DNA of 13,697 nucleotides from Clostridiales bacterium (lineage in GTDB: Bacteria > Bacillota > Clostridia > Peptostreptococcales > Anaerovoracaceae): the NCBI GenBank assembly GCA_009778945.1, contig WRFF01000030.1, positions 1 to 13,697 on the forward strand, read 5' to 3'. The position numbers were made by a program, and so were the translations under genes. Under the pieces are notes generated by a model. That model ran no database searches. It worked only from the letters and a program-made list of their open reading frames with translations, and had not been told where the DNA came from. The first letter of the stretch is position 1, and every line of letters begins with the position of its first letter. Below, in pieces: positions 6,834-13,697 of the stretch.

Positions 6834-7766
6834 TCACACATTTCCGAGATACACGTATTTCAGCTTGCGTCTTGCGATTTTCTCGAATTTTCGCAGGGTT
6901 TCCATTTGTGTCGGTTCGCGATCCGTCCTTTGATAGCGCGGGAAAAACCGTGAAATATGCAGGGGGATTTCAGGAGAGACGGCAGCGATAAAATCCGTCA
7001 TCTGCGACATTTCGCCCTCCGAATCGTTTTCGCCGTCCATCAGCAGGCAGGTAAGTTCGATATGGCAGCGCGCGGCGGCCAGCCGGATATTTTCAAGCAC
7101 GATATCGAGATCGCCGCCGATTTCGGTATAAAAATCAGGGTTGACGGACTTCAAGTCGATATTCATCGCGTCAATGAGCGGCAGGAGTTCCTCAAAATAA
7201 GAAGGAGTGGCAAATCCGTTTGTCACGAGGACGGATTTCAATCCGCGTGCCTTCAGGATCTGCGAAGTATCGCGAACATATTCAAAGCCAATGAGCGGCT
7301 CGTTATAGGTGAACGCCACGCCGATATTGCCTTGCTCCGCGTATCGCTCCGCCAGATCGGCGAGCGCTTCCGGCTCTGTTTCGCGCGTTTCCGCATCGGC
7401 GGGCCCGGCCGCCGAGATACTGTAATTTTGGCACCACGGACACCGGAGATTGCAGCCGAAACTGCCGACCGACAGAATTTTGGAGCCGGGATAAAAATGA
7501 TAGAGCGGCTTTTTTTCGATCGGGTCGAGCGCGATCGACGTAAGTTTGCCGTAACTCAGTGAAACAACGGCCTCGGCGCGCTTTTCCTCTTCGCCATGCT
7601 TTCCGCCGGCGGGTACGCCGCGCGCCCGGCAAAAGCCTATCCCGCCGGGCGCAATTCTGCATGCATGCGGGCAAAGACCGCAGACAGCGCCGGCCGCTGC
7701 CGCTTGAGGCGGCGCTTCTTTTTCCCTACCCGGCACAGGCAATGCTTCTTCACCCACGACCGTCAT
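6834..7766 (-). CDS. amrS: AmmeMemoRadiSam system radical SAM enzyme, short C-terminus
   Basis: A 310-residue radical SAM protein. An N-terminal cysteine cluster, C29-x2-C32-x3-C36-x9-C46 (CGLCPHACRIAPGGIGFC), is typical of AmrS. The radical SAM [4Fe-4S] motif is C105-x3-C109-x2-C112 in FGCNLRCPWCQNYSIS. The TFNEP-like strand is VAFTYNEPLIG and VLVTNGFA follows; the family resembles pyruvate-formate-lyase activating enzymes. The family's reaction and substrate are not established to my knowledge. The protein stops right after KYVYLGNV, whereas in members I recall this motif is followed by a tail with two more CxxC pairs. Its ATG overlaps the stop of the Memo-AMMECR1 gene (ATGA), implying translational coupling. 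It appears to be the last gene of the cluster that begins near 13429. Confidence 0.88.
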   Translation of the reverse strand: MTVVGEEALPVPGREKEAPPQAAAAGAVCGLCPHACRIAPGGIGFCRARGVPAGGKHGEEEKRAEAVVSLSYGKLTSIALDPIEKKPLYHFYPGSKILSVGSFGCNLRCPWCQNYSISAAGPADAETRETEPEALADLAERYAEQGNIGVAFTYNEPLIGFEYVRDTSQILKARGLKSVLVTNGFATPSYFEELLPLIDAMNIDLKSVNPDFYTEIGGDLDIVLENIRLAAARCHIELTCLLMDGENDSEGEMSQMTDFIAAVSPEIPLHISRFFPRYQRTDREPTQMETLRKFEKIARRKLKYVYLGNV

Positions 7767-9166
7767 CGATAACGGATCACTTCAAAGCGTTCAAGTTTCA
7801 CACGCGGCCTGTCCTTTTCTGCGATCCCCGCCTTGCGCATGGCGATGCCGATCTGCGTTTCCGCGTCGTCGATTCCCTCCAGGTCGGGCAGGAGCAGGCC
7901 CCGTCTTCCGCCCAAACTGACGATAACGCCGTATCGGGACGGGTCGAGCGTGTCGGCGTTTTCCACAGGTTCCGCAGGCGCCAGCACGTCGACCGAATAC
8001 TCAAGATACGGAAGCTCGTCTTCTTCTATCGCGGAAAATCGCGGGTCGCGGATCGCCGCGCTGACCGCGTTCGCGCGTATTTCTTCCCCTATGCATTCCG
8101 CTACGGGTGAAATCGTCCCGATGCAGCCGCGAAGCTGCCCCTGCTTCTTGATCGATACGAAAACACCCGCCTTTTTCGCTGTCAGCTCTTCAGGCAGCGG
8201 TTCGGGATTTTCATAAAGCCGGCCGGTTTTCACATAGTTTTCGACAGTCCGGCGCGCAAGCGCCACCTGCGGGCTCTCGTCCCGTATGTGCGCCGCTGCG
8301 TGTTTCCGTTCGGTTTCAAGATATCGGTCCAAAAAAGCGCGCGCCGCGTCTTCGCCTTTCACGACAAACGATGCGACGCCGTAGCCTACCCCAAACGGCC
8401 CCTCGTAACTGTATAGTTTCGAATCCACAGCTTTCCTGTCCAGCGCGCCCGCCATCACGACGAGCGGCCTGTGCCCGCACTCGCCCGCTTTTTCACAAAA
8501 TGTGCCGTCCAGTTCAAACAATCGGGAAAAGTCCGCATCCTCCGCCGTTTCACCGATAACCCTGTCAAATTCGGGCCCTTCCGGCGCAAAACCGTAAGGC
8601 CCTTCGTCCTTCAGTCTGTGGGAAAGGTCCCCGCTTGCGATGACGACCGTCTTTCGGCCGAGTTTTTCCGACGTTTCCGCGATAAGTTCCCCGAACCGGT
8701 AATGTTCGGAGAGCGACAGTCCCGATACGCCTGCCCGTATAAATTTCGGCGCAGCGGTTCCGTCGGCGCAAGCCTCGTTTATGAATCTCACCGGTATGGC
8801 CGTTGCATGGTCGAGCGCCTTATTCCGCTCGCCGAGCGTCCCCGCGGGAAAATCCTCCGCCTCGCACGCAAGCGACAGCGCGGCGGAAAATTCCGCGTCA
8901 TAAGCGGCTCTGATATCCACTCCGCTGACACCGTAGGCCCTCATATCGCCCGCCGCGCCCTCGCCCGGCGAGATATGAAAATAGTCCGCGTAGATCTGCG
9001 CGTGCGGCGAGAGGATGACAACCGTATCCGGCGCCGCAGCCGCGATCTCCGCGCCCATCTCTTTGTACGAAGCCACTGTCGCGGCGATCTCCTTTTCTTT
9101 GCCGCATCCCACTTCCGGAAAAATAAGCGGCGGATGCGGGACCAGCCATCCTGCGATCACTCCCAT
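7763..9166 (-). CDS. amrB/amrA: Fused Memo (AmrB)-AMMECR1 (AmrA) AmmeMemoRadiSam protein
   Basis: A 467-residue two-domain protein. Residues 1-270 are a Memo/LigB-like (class III extradiol dioxygenase fold) domain. Candidate metal-site residues are H11 (VPHPPL), H55 (LSPHA), H120 (LDHATAIPVRF), H183 in ASGDLSH, and C230 in ECGHRPL, which corresponds to the cysteine region of human MEMO1. Residues about 285-467 are an AMMECR1 domain with its hallmark LRGCIGT (345-351), followed by AAIRDPRF and LEYSVDVL. In many genomes these are separate genes; here they form one chain. A GGGAG tract just upstream of the ATG is a good ribosome binding site. The gene follows the transaldolase-family gene by 34 bp and overlaps amrS by 4 bp. 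No secretion signal is seen. It is thought to act with the radical SAM enzyme, on an unknown target. Confidence 0.88.
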   Translation of the reverse strand: MGVIAGWLVPHPPLIFPEVGCGKEKEIAATVASYKEMGAEIAAAAPDTVVILSPHAQIYADYFHISPGEGAAGDMRAYGVSGVDIRAAYDAEFSAALSLACEAEDFPAGTLGERNKALDHATAIPVRFINEACADGTAAPKFIRAGVSGLSLSEHYRFGELIAETSEKLGRKTVVIASGDLSHRLKDEGPYGFAPEGPEFDRVIGETAEDADFSRLFELDGTFCEKAGECGHRPLVVMAGALDRKAVDSKLYSYEGPFGVGYGVASFVVKGEDAARAFLDRYLETERKHAAAHIRDESPQVALARRTVENYVKTGRLYENPEPLPEELTAKKAGVFVSIKKQGQLRGCIGTISPVAECIGEEIRANAVSAAIRDPRFSAIEEDELPYLEYSVDVLAPAEPVENADTLDPSRYGVIVSLGGRRGLLLPDLEGIDDAETQIGIAMRKAGIAEKDRPRVKLERFEVIRYR

Positions 9167-9200
9167 GTTTTGCTCCCTGTCCTTTCTGATATGAATTTTT

Positions 9201-10226
9201 TCATTTGAACTCCTTCAGCCTGTCCCAACCCGCAAAGCAGAACTGGGCCAGCGTCCGGTTCGTCGCGCCGTACGCGATAAACTCCTCGGGCCGCAGGCCG
9301 CTCGGTTCATACGCCTTGATAAACTCCGGCAGGGCGGACAGCCGCTTGATTGTACTTTCCGGTATCGGATTGTTGATCCCGGGGACAAACGGCGCGGGGA
9401 CGTCCGCGAGCGTATCCGCGATCTTCGGAAATACGGACATTATCATATCCGCTCCGGCAAGCTCCGTGATATGGTAGGAACCGCGCATTCCCGCCGGCAT
9501 GATCTTGCACCGGTACCCGCGTTCGCCGAATATTTCATAAGCGCGTTTTATCGCGGCCAAACCGCTGAACCGGATATCCTCTTCCGTGACTTGCGCGCCG
9601 CTGTCGAGCGCCACGTCCCGGAGGTAATCGTCCAGCCGCCCGACCATCAGTACGGCGATACCGAGCCCCGGACGGATCCCGTTGGCCTCCGCTCTCTTGC
9701 TTCCCCGTTCAAAAGCTTCTCCCGCAGCAAGCACCTGAGCCGTTGTGAAGCTTACGGTGGCGGCCGCATTGAACCCTTTGGCCGCGCATTCTTCAAGAAC
9801 TCTGAGGCCCGCCGCCGTTGCGGGAAGCTTGATGACGATATTTTCCGCGGCCGCCGCGTAGCGGCCCGCCTGATCGGTCATCGCTTCCGCGTCGCCGGGT
9901 TTATTCGGGTTTACCTGTGCGCAGCAAAAGCCGCTTCCCGGCCTTCCCGAAAATTTCCGAAGCTTCTCCGCGAAAGCGGCCGCGACGCACAGCGTCAGCG
10001 CCTCCGCTCTTTCGTCTCCCGTTTTGCCGGCAGCGGTTTCCCGAAGCTTTTCCGCCCAGTCAACCGAGTCTCCCGGGAGCGAATTCGCCAGCAATACCGG
10101 ATTCGTCGTCGCGCCTGTCGCGCCGTTTTCGATGGCCGCGTCCAGTTCGCCCGGGATGGCGCCGTCGTGCCAATACACGGATTTCGTTTCGCTGGAAAGC
10201 CATTTCAAATATTTATTGATTGCCAC
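9201..10226 (-). CDS. Transaldolase-family protein with an FSA-like Gln at the catalytic Glu position
   Basis: A 341-residue TIM-barrel of the class I aldolase/transaldolase family. The Schiff-base lysine is K133 in NIVIKLPAT (129-137), very near K132 of E. coli TalB. TTNPVLL (40-46) matches the family's TNPS loop, and D21 (WHDGAIP) fits the catalytic Asp of TalB. Where TalB has Glu96 (STEVD) this protein has Q104 (CAQVN), as in fructose-6-phosphate aldolase. Where TalB has F178 and FSA Y131 (before VGR), it has M194. The reaction may therefore be aldol cleavage of an unusual ketose phosphate or related compound rather than pentose-phosphate transaldolation. The start is GTG, fixed by AAGGAGG 5-6 bases upstream. 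The isomerase gene ends 26 bp upstream and the Memo-AMMECR1 gene starts 34 bp downstream. Confidence 0.85.
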   Translation of the reverse strand: MAINKYLKWLSSETKSVYWHDGAIPGELDAAIENGATGATTNPVLLANSLPGDSVDWAEKLRETAAGKTGDERAEALTLCVAAAFAEKLRKFSGRPGSGFCCAQVNPNKPGDAEAMTDQAGRYAAAAENIVIKLPATAAGLRVLEECAAKGFNAAATVSFTTAQVLAAGEAFERGSKRAEANGIRPGLGIAVLMVGRLDDYLRDVALDSGAQVTEEDIRFSGLAAIKRAYEIFGERGYRCKIMPAGMRGSYHITELAGADMIMSVFPKIADTLADVPAPFVPGINNPIPESTIKRLSALPEFIKAYEPSGLRPEEFIAYGATNRTLAQFCFAGWDRLKEFK

Positions 10227-10230
10227 TCTA

Positions 10231-10238
10231 TCCTCCTT
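10231..10238 (-). promoter_or_regulatory. Strong ribosome binding site selecting the GTG start at 10226
   Basis: AAGGAGGA on the minus strand lies 4 bases before the GTG codon that opens the transaldolase-family gene and is the best Shine-Dalgarno match in the window. It supports GTG over any downstream ATG. Confidence 0.8.
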
Positions 10239-10252
10239 CGGAGCTTTTTCAC

Positions 10253-11125
10253 TCAGCGCTTCTTTGCGATTCCCGCTTCAAGCCCGCGCAGCATCTCCAA
10301 GCTCATTTTAACGGCTTGCCCTCCGAGCGGATACCCCACCGTTTCCATCACGGCAAATCCGTCATAAGAAATTTCGTGAAGAGCTCTCAGCACGGGAAGG
10401 AAATCGATATTTCCCTCTCCGGGGACGCGGCGGTTGTCGTCGGAAAAATGTACATGCCCAAGCCTCCCTGCGCACATCTTCACTTCTTCCCCCAAATCGG
10501 AGGGCAATGGGGGCGGTTCTTCGATCCGTGATTCCTCATTCATCTGATAGGTGTCAATGTGGATCCGAAAATTCGGGCGCCCCACCTTCTCTACATACCG
10601 GAGCGTCTCCGGCACGGAACAGAGATAATTTGTCCATTTCCGGTTAATCGCTTCGACACAGATACAGACGCCGCTTTTTTCCGCATAATTCGAAAGCTCC
10701 AACACCGCGTCCGTCAAACGCCCCTCATACGAATCATAGACGCGGGAATCGGGGATATTCCCTCGCATGGAGCCGATAATCACTGTAGGGCATTCTATTT
10801 TTTCGGCAAAATCGATATGCTCTTTCAACCGGCCAAGGGCGTTTCCGCGGACGGTTTCATCATCGCTGGTCAGGGAGAGCCCGTTTAAGACATATTCCAG
10901 CCCGGTGGAAACCGCGGCTGTCGCAAGCCCGCGTTTTTTCGCCGCTTCGCGCAGCGCTTTGCCGTCGTATTGAAGCGGATTCCGGATATGCCATTCGATC
11001 GCCTCAAAACCCGCCCTTACCGCTTCCTCCGTTACAAGGCGCATATCGCCCCGCAGCGTGACGGGATAGGCCGGGTCAAGCTCTTCCAAAGCGCAAATGA
11101 TCCCGCAACGCAATTTATCCGTCAT
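10253..11125 (-). CDS. Xylose-isomerase-like TIM-barrel sugar (phosphate) isomerase/epimerase
   Basis: A 290-residue protein of the AP-endonuclease-2/xylose isomerase-like superfamily, which includes many sugar, sugar-phosphate and inositol isomerases and epimerases. The expected metal ligands are visible at strand ends: E158 (CVEAINR), D191 (IHIDTYQMN), H226 (LGHVHFSDDNR) and E261 (AVMETVG). The ATG at 11125 is chosen because it overlaps the ATPase stop as ATGA and has GGAG 8 bases upstream; a GTG at 11134 would add three residues. The substrate cannot be told from sequence. Its place between an amino-acid-type ABC transporter and a transaldolase-family aldolase suggests it prepares an imported compound for C-C cleavage. 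There is no sugar kinase in the window, so either phosphorylation occurs elsewhere or the substrate is not phosphorylated. Confidence 0.82.
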   Translation of the reverse strand: MTDKLRCGIICALEELDPAYPVTLRGDMRLVTEEAVRAGFEAIEWHIRNPLQYDGKALREAAKKRGLATAAVSTGLEYVLNGLSLTSDDETVRGNALGRLKEHIDFAEKIECPTVIIGSMRGNIPDSRVYDSYEGRLTDAVLELSNYAEKSGVCICVEAINRKWTNYLCSVPETLRYVEKVGRPNFRIHIDTYQMNEESRIEEPPPLPSDLGEEVKMCAGRLGHVHFSDDNRRVPGEGNIDFLPVLRALHEISYDGFAVMETVGYPLGGQAVKMSLEMLRGLEAGIAKKR

Positions 11126-11841
11126 ACCTTCCACTCCAGCATCTTTGAAAGAAACTCCTTCAGTTCCCGTGTTTCGGGTTCCGCGAAAACCTGTCCGCTT
11201 TCACCGTGTTCCAGAATCTCTCCGTCGCTCAGAAAGAGCACCTTGTCGCAGGCGTGATAGGCAAAGCCCATTTCATGCGTGGCAATGATAAAGGTGAGAT
11301 GTTCGTCCCTGAGTTCCCGTATCATGTCCAGCACTTCGGTGGTGTATTCAGGGTCGAGGGCGCTCGTCGGCTCGTCGAGCAACAACAGTTTGGGCTTAGG
11401 TGCGATCGCCCGAGCGATGGATACGCGCTGTTTCTGCCCTCCGGAAAGCTGCGCGGGCTTTTTAACCGCCTCGTTTTCCAGCCCGAAACGCGAGAGCAGT
11501 TCATAACCCTTTGCCTGCGCCTGCGCCTGCGAGAGCCCATGTACCTTTTCTAACGGCAGGGTGATATTGTCGAGGGCGCTCAAATGGGAAAAGAGCCCGC
11601 CCTGCTGAAAGACAAAGCCGATCTTCTTTCGGTATTCTTCGCTATCGGTCGCCGCTTCGCCGTCGACCCGGACCGCGCCTTCGGAAGCGGGGATGAGCCC
11701 GCCCAAAATACGAAGAAAGGTCGACTTTCCGCAGCCCGACCGTCCGATCAGCGCGACGGCCCTGATGTCGTCATGGTAGCTTATGTTCCGCAGCACCCGG
11801 GTTTGCCCGTCAAAGGTCTTACAGAGGTTTTCGATCTCAAT
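11122..11841 (-). CDS. Polar amino-acid ABC transporter ATPase (GlnQ-like), start codon unusual
   Basis: The ATPase of the uptake system encoded with the next two genes. Walker A is GRSGCGKST, the Q-loop is FVFQQGG, the signature is LSGGQKQR, Walker B is LLLLDEPTSALDP, and the switch His is in ATHEMGFA, all typical of GlnQ/HisP. The first normal start codon in frame is GTG at 11796, but a protein from there lacks the first strand and the adenine-stacking aromatic. The frame continues upstream with KIEIENLCKTFDGQTR, which is plainly ABC ATPase sequence. I therefore place the start at ATT (11841-11839), which overlaps the permease stop as ATTGA; this gives 239 residues. A GGAGG lies 13 bases upstream of it. 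The conservative alternative is 11122-11796 (224 residues). The stop overlaps the isomerase start (ATGA). Confidence 0.85.
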   Translation of the reverse strand: MEIENLCKTFDGQTRVLRNISYHDDIRAVALIGRSGCGKSTFLRILGGLIPASEGAVRVDGEAATDSEEYRKKIGFVFQQGGLFSHLSALDNITLPLEKVHGLSQAQAQAKGYELLSRFGLENEAVKKPAQLSGGQKQRVSIARAIAPKPKLLLLDEPTSALDPEYTTEVLDMIRELRDEHLTFIIATHEMGFAYHACDKVLFLSDGEILEHGESGQVFAEPETRELKEFLSKMLEWKV

Positions 11842-12610
11842 TTTCGTAGGTGAACCTCCGCTCCAGCCGTTTGCTGGCGAATGAAATCGGAAGTGTCAGC
11901 ACTAGGTACAAAACCCCGAGCGCGAAATAGCATTCAAACAGCTTGAAGTTTTCGGAAGAGATCTCGCGCATGGTCTGCGTGATCTCTATAACCGCGATGA
12001 CGGACAGAAGGGACGAATCCTTGATGATGGACGCAAACTGTCCCGTCAACGCGGGCAGCGTCCTTGCGATGAGTTGCGGCAGGATCACGAGCTGCACCGT
12101 CTGCTTCTTCGTGAAGCCTACCGCCTTGGCCGCCTCAAGCTGCGTGCCGTCCATGGACAGCAGGCTGCCCCTGATAATTTCGGAGATATAGGCGCCCTCG
12201 AATATCGAGAGGATCAGCACCCCGCAGAAAAAACGGTTCTCGATCCCAAAGGCGGTTCCCACGATATAAAAGAACAGATAGATTTGCATGATCAACGGTG
12301 TGCCGCGTATAACCGTCACATACAGCTTCGCGAGATACCGGAGTGCCAGGATCTTGCTTGATTGCAGCCACGCGCTGACAATCCCGAGGATCAGGGAAAG
12401 CACCAGGCTGGCCGCGCTCAGGCCCACCGTCATGAGAAAACCGTCCCGCAGCCGTATGCCGTACAGAGGCAGAAATGAAAAGTCAAAGGTAACGCCGATT
12501 CGCGAGAGCGCGAACCAGAATACGGCGACCAAAAGGACGCTTACGAGAAGGATATTGACCGCCGCTTGCAGGGAATGTGTCTCGCCCGGCCTTGAAACAA
12601 AGACATTCAT
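11837..12610 (-). CDS. Polar amino-acid ABC transporter permease (HisM/GlnP type)
   Basis: A 257-residue inner-membrane permease. One hydrophobic segment lies near residues 17-38, followed by the core transporter domain starting about residue 57 (GFLMTVGLSAASLVLSLILG). The family motif RGTPLIMQIYLFFY follows the next segments. The cytoplasmic EAA loop reads EAAKAVGFTKKQTVQLVILPQ, with the usual G about residue 170, and docks to the ATPase. LPALTGQF and IKDSSLLSVIAVIE are also standard for this family. A single permease gene suggests a homodimer. It begins 9 bp after the binding-protein stop with no strong ribosome binding site, so coupling is likely, and it ends in the ATTGA overlap with the ATPase. 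Specificity within amino acids and related compounds is unknown. Confidence 0.9.
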   Translation of the reverse strand: MNVFVSRPGETHSLQAAVNILLVSVLLVAVFWFALSRIGVTFDFSFLPLYGIRLRDGFLMTVGLSAASLVLSLILGIVSAWLQSSKILALRYLAKLYVTVIRGTPLIMQIYLFFYIVGTAFGIENRFFCGVLILSIFEGAYISEIIRGSLLSMDGTQLEAAKAVGFTKKQTVQLVILPQLIARTLPALTGQFASIIKDSSLLSVIAVIEITQTMREISSENFKLFECYFALGVLYLVLTLPISFASKRLERRFTYEN

Positions 12611-12619
12611 GGCATTTAC

Positions 12620-13429
12620 TTACGATTTGCTCAGATCAAAAAACCATTTGAATCCGAGCTTGTCAAACGCTGCCTTTTCATTTTTTAAGTATTTATCGGT
12701 CAGCTTGTCAAATCCGCCTTCGTTGGTGTATTTGGTGATGAACGTATTTAGTTGGTTCAGAAGCTGCGTATTGCCTTTTTTCACCGCCACGCCCCAATAT
12801 TCGACTTGCTGGAAGGGGATATAGATCGCCACGGTTGTATCGGGATTCTTCTGTTGATCCCGATAGATTGTAAGCTGATCATATAAAAAACCGTCGGCTT
12901 TTCCCTGCGCCACTTCCGTCATGCAGGCGCTCTCGTCCGCGAGCGAAATGATCTGCGCCTTTTGAAGATGGGCCTGTGCGTAGACATCCCCCGTCGAGCC
13001 GGTCTTCACTGCGACTTTTTTCCCCGGCTGATTCAGATCGTCGATGCTCGATACACCGGAGTTTTTATTTGCCAAAATGGCTAACTGGGCGTTGGCGTAA
13101 GGTTTGGAAAAATCCACTTCCTTCTCGCGGTCCGCCGTGATCGTCATGGAGGATATGACCATGTCGGCCTTGCCCGTTTGCAAAGACGGGATCAGGCCGT
13201 CCCAGGCGGTATCATCGATCTCGACATCCTTTCCGATATACGCGCTGAAAGCTTTCGCGAAATCCACGCTCACTCCGGAAGGGTTGCCGGCGCTGTCCTT
13301 GGTTTCAAAAGGCGGATAGGCGAGCTCCATCGCCACGACCAGCTTGTCGCTTTTTTGCTGACACCCAGCCAGCAAAGGGATGCTGCCGATCACGAGGATT
13401 GCGGCTAAAATCAAACACAGTCTTTTCAT
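12620..13429 (-). CDS. Lipoprotein amino-acid binding protein of the ABC transporter (SBP_bac_3)
   Basis: A 269-residue extracellular solute-binding protein. The N-terminus MKRLCLILAAILVIG is a lipoprotein signal peptide with lipobox LLAGC, so Cys23 should be lipidated and anchored to the membrane. The mature part has the family-3 pattern: LAYPPFETKDSAGNPSGVSVDFAKAF at about 34-59, WDGLIPSLQTGKADMVISSMTIT, R in DREKEVDFSKPY, and the hinge region AVKTGSTGDVYA. The ATG at 13429 is preferred because GGAGG (13441-13445) precedes it by 11 bases and the signal peptide starts there; a longer frame to 13483 would add an 18-residue charged extension before the signal peptide. It is the first gene of the transporter and probably of the whole cluster. 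The ligand is probably an amino acid or derivative; this is not resolvable by eye. Confidence 0.9.
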   Translation of the reverse strand: MKRLCLILAAILVIGSIPLLAGCQQKSDKLVVAMELAYPPFETKDSAGNPSGVSVDFAKAFSAYIGKDVEIDDTAWDGLIPSLQTGKADMVISSMTITADREKEVDFSKPYANAQLAILANKNSGVSSIDDLNQPGKKVAVKTGSTGDVYAQAHLQKAQIISLADESACMTEVAQGKADGFLYDQLTIYRDQQKNPDTTVAIYIPFQQVEYWGVAVKKGNTQLLNQLNTFITKYTNEGGFDKLTDKYLKNEKAAFDKLGFKWFFDLSKS

Positions 13430-13440
13430 AATAAACGTTA

Positions 13441-13445
13441 CCTCC
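13441..13445 (-). promoter_or_regulatory. Ribosome binding site of the binding-protein gene
   Basis: GGAGG on the minus strand, 11 bases before the ATG at 13429, decides between this start and the longer frame beginning at 13483. Confidence 0.65.
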
Positions 13446-13495
13446 AAATATCTTATTCTCTGATCTTTGCGATAGGGTCTCATGATGGATTTTTC

Positions 13496-13697
13496 TTATT
13501 CACTCCTTCCGGTGCGTTTTGCGAATACGCCGAAATACAAAGGTATGCAGATGGCCACAATAACGGCGCAGATAATATACATCATACCGTAACCGGCATG
13601 TTCGGCAATTTTTCCGCCGACGATCGGGCCGACGGCCGCGCCAAGATCAAACGCAAAGAAATAGGTTGCGTTCGCAATGGCGAGGCGATGCCGCGGC
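13496..13697 (-). CDS. C-terminal end of an MFS transporter, 5' part beyond window
   Basis: The minus strand reads RLAIANATYFFAFDLGAAVG, then PIVGGKIAEHAGYGMMYII and a further hydrophobic stretch, ending KRTGRSE and a TAA stop at 13498-13496. The pattern of a helix with DLG, GPIVGG and a GY turn followed by a last membrane helix and a basic tail is typical of the final two helices of major facilitator transporters. About 66 residues are visible; the start lies beyond the right edge. The stop is 66 bp before the binding-protein start, so it may belong to the same transcript. The intervening DNA has no clear terminator. Substrate unknown. Confidence 0.75.
   Translation of the reverse strand, partial: PRHRLAIANATYFFAFDLGAAVGPIVGGKIAEHAGYGMMYIICAVIVAICIPLYFGVFAKRTGRSE

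Noticed and set aside
10253..11134. GTG at 11134 as the isomerase start
   Set aside because: The ATG at 11125 gives the ATGA overlap with the ATPase stop and has GGAG at an 8-base spacing.
12620..13483. Longer binding-protein start at 13483
   Set aside because: It would place a charged 18-residue extension before the lipoprotein signal peptide, and the GGAGG site lies between the two starts and favours 13429.

Overview
The window reads as a moderately GC-rich, low-copy chromosomal segment of a Clostridia-type Firmicute. The reasons are purine-rich AGGAGG-type ribosome binding sites, a DUF975 membrane protein, a single-ACT-domain threonine ammonia-lyase, a polar amino-acid ABC transporter with a lipoprotein binding protein, and an AmmeMemoRadiSam gene set, a combination familiar from anaerobic Firmicutes. 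This placement is an inference; there is no rRNA or other phylogenetic marker. I found no tRNA, rRNA or CRISPR array.

Layout. (1) 1-1021, minus: a DUF975 membrane protein whose C-terminal tail is an 18-bp tandem repeat encoding QQPPYG/QQPPYE and running off the left edge. (2) 1295-2227, plus: cysK, with a strong imperfect hairpin in its leader. (3) 2228-2717: AT-rich intergenic DNA with no convincing gene. It contains a 127-bp element with 25-bp imperfect terminal inverted repeats, resembling a MITE. (4) 2718-3803, plus: a protein with an AbiEi-like N-terminal half and a PD-(D/E)XK (DUF559/Vsr-like) nuclease-like C-terminal half, a possible lone defence gene. It overlaps the next gene tail to tail by 15 bp. 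(5) 3789-5498 and 5517-6755, minus: an ABC-F ATPase behind a threonine ammonia-lyase. (6) 6834-13429, minus: one tightly packed seven-gene cluster, with the end of an MFS transporter gene (13496 to the right edge) just upstream.

The seven-gene cluster is the most interesting part. In transcription order it encodes a lipoprotein amino-acid binding protein, its permease, its ATPase, a xylose-isomerase-like TIM-barrel isomerase/epimerase, a transaldolase-family enzyme, a fused Memo-AMMECR1 protein, and the AmmeMemoRadiSam radical SAM enzyme. Gaps are 34 bp or less and several junctions are ATGA-type overlaps, so the genes are probably co-transcribed. AmmeMemoRadiSam is a widespread gene trio without, to my knowledge, an agreed biochemical function; here it appears to be wired to uptake and carbon-skeleton cleavage. 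The transaldolase homologue has Gln where classical transaldolases have the catalytic Glu, as in fructose-6-phosphate aldolase, so it may act as an aldolase on an unusual substrate. A testable reading is that the operon imports an amino-acid-like or amino-sugar-like compound, isomerises and cleaves it, and uses the radical SAM/Memo/AMMECR1 module for an otherwise missing chemical step. That pathway is inference, not something the sequence shows.
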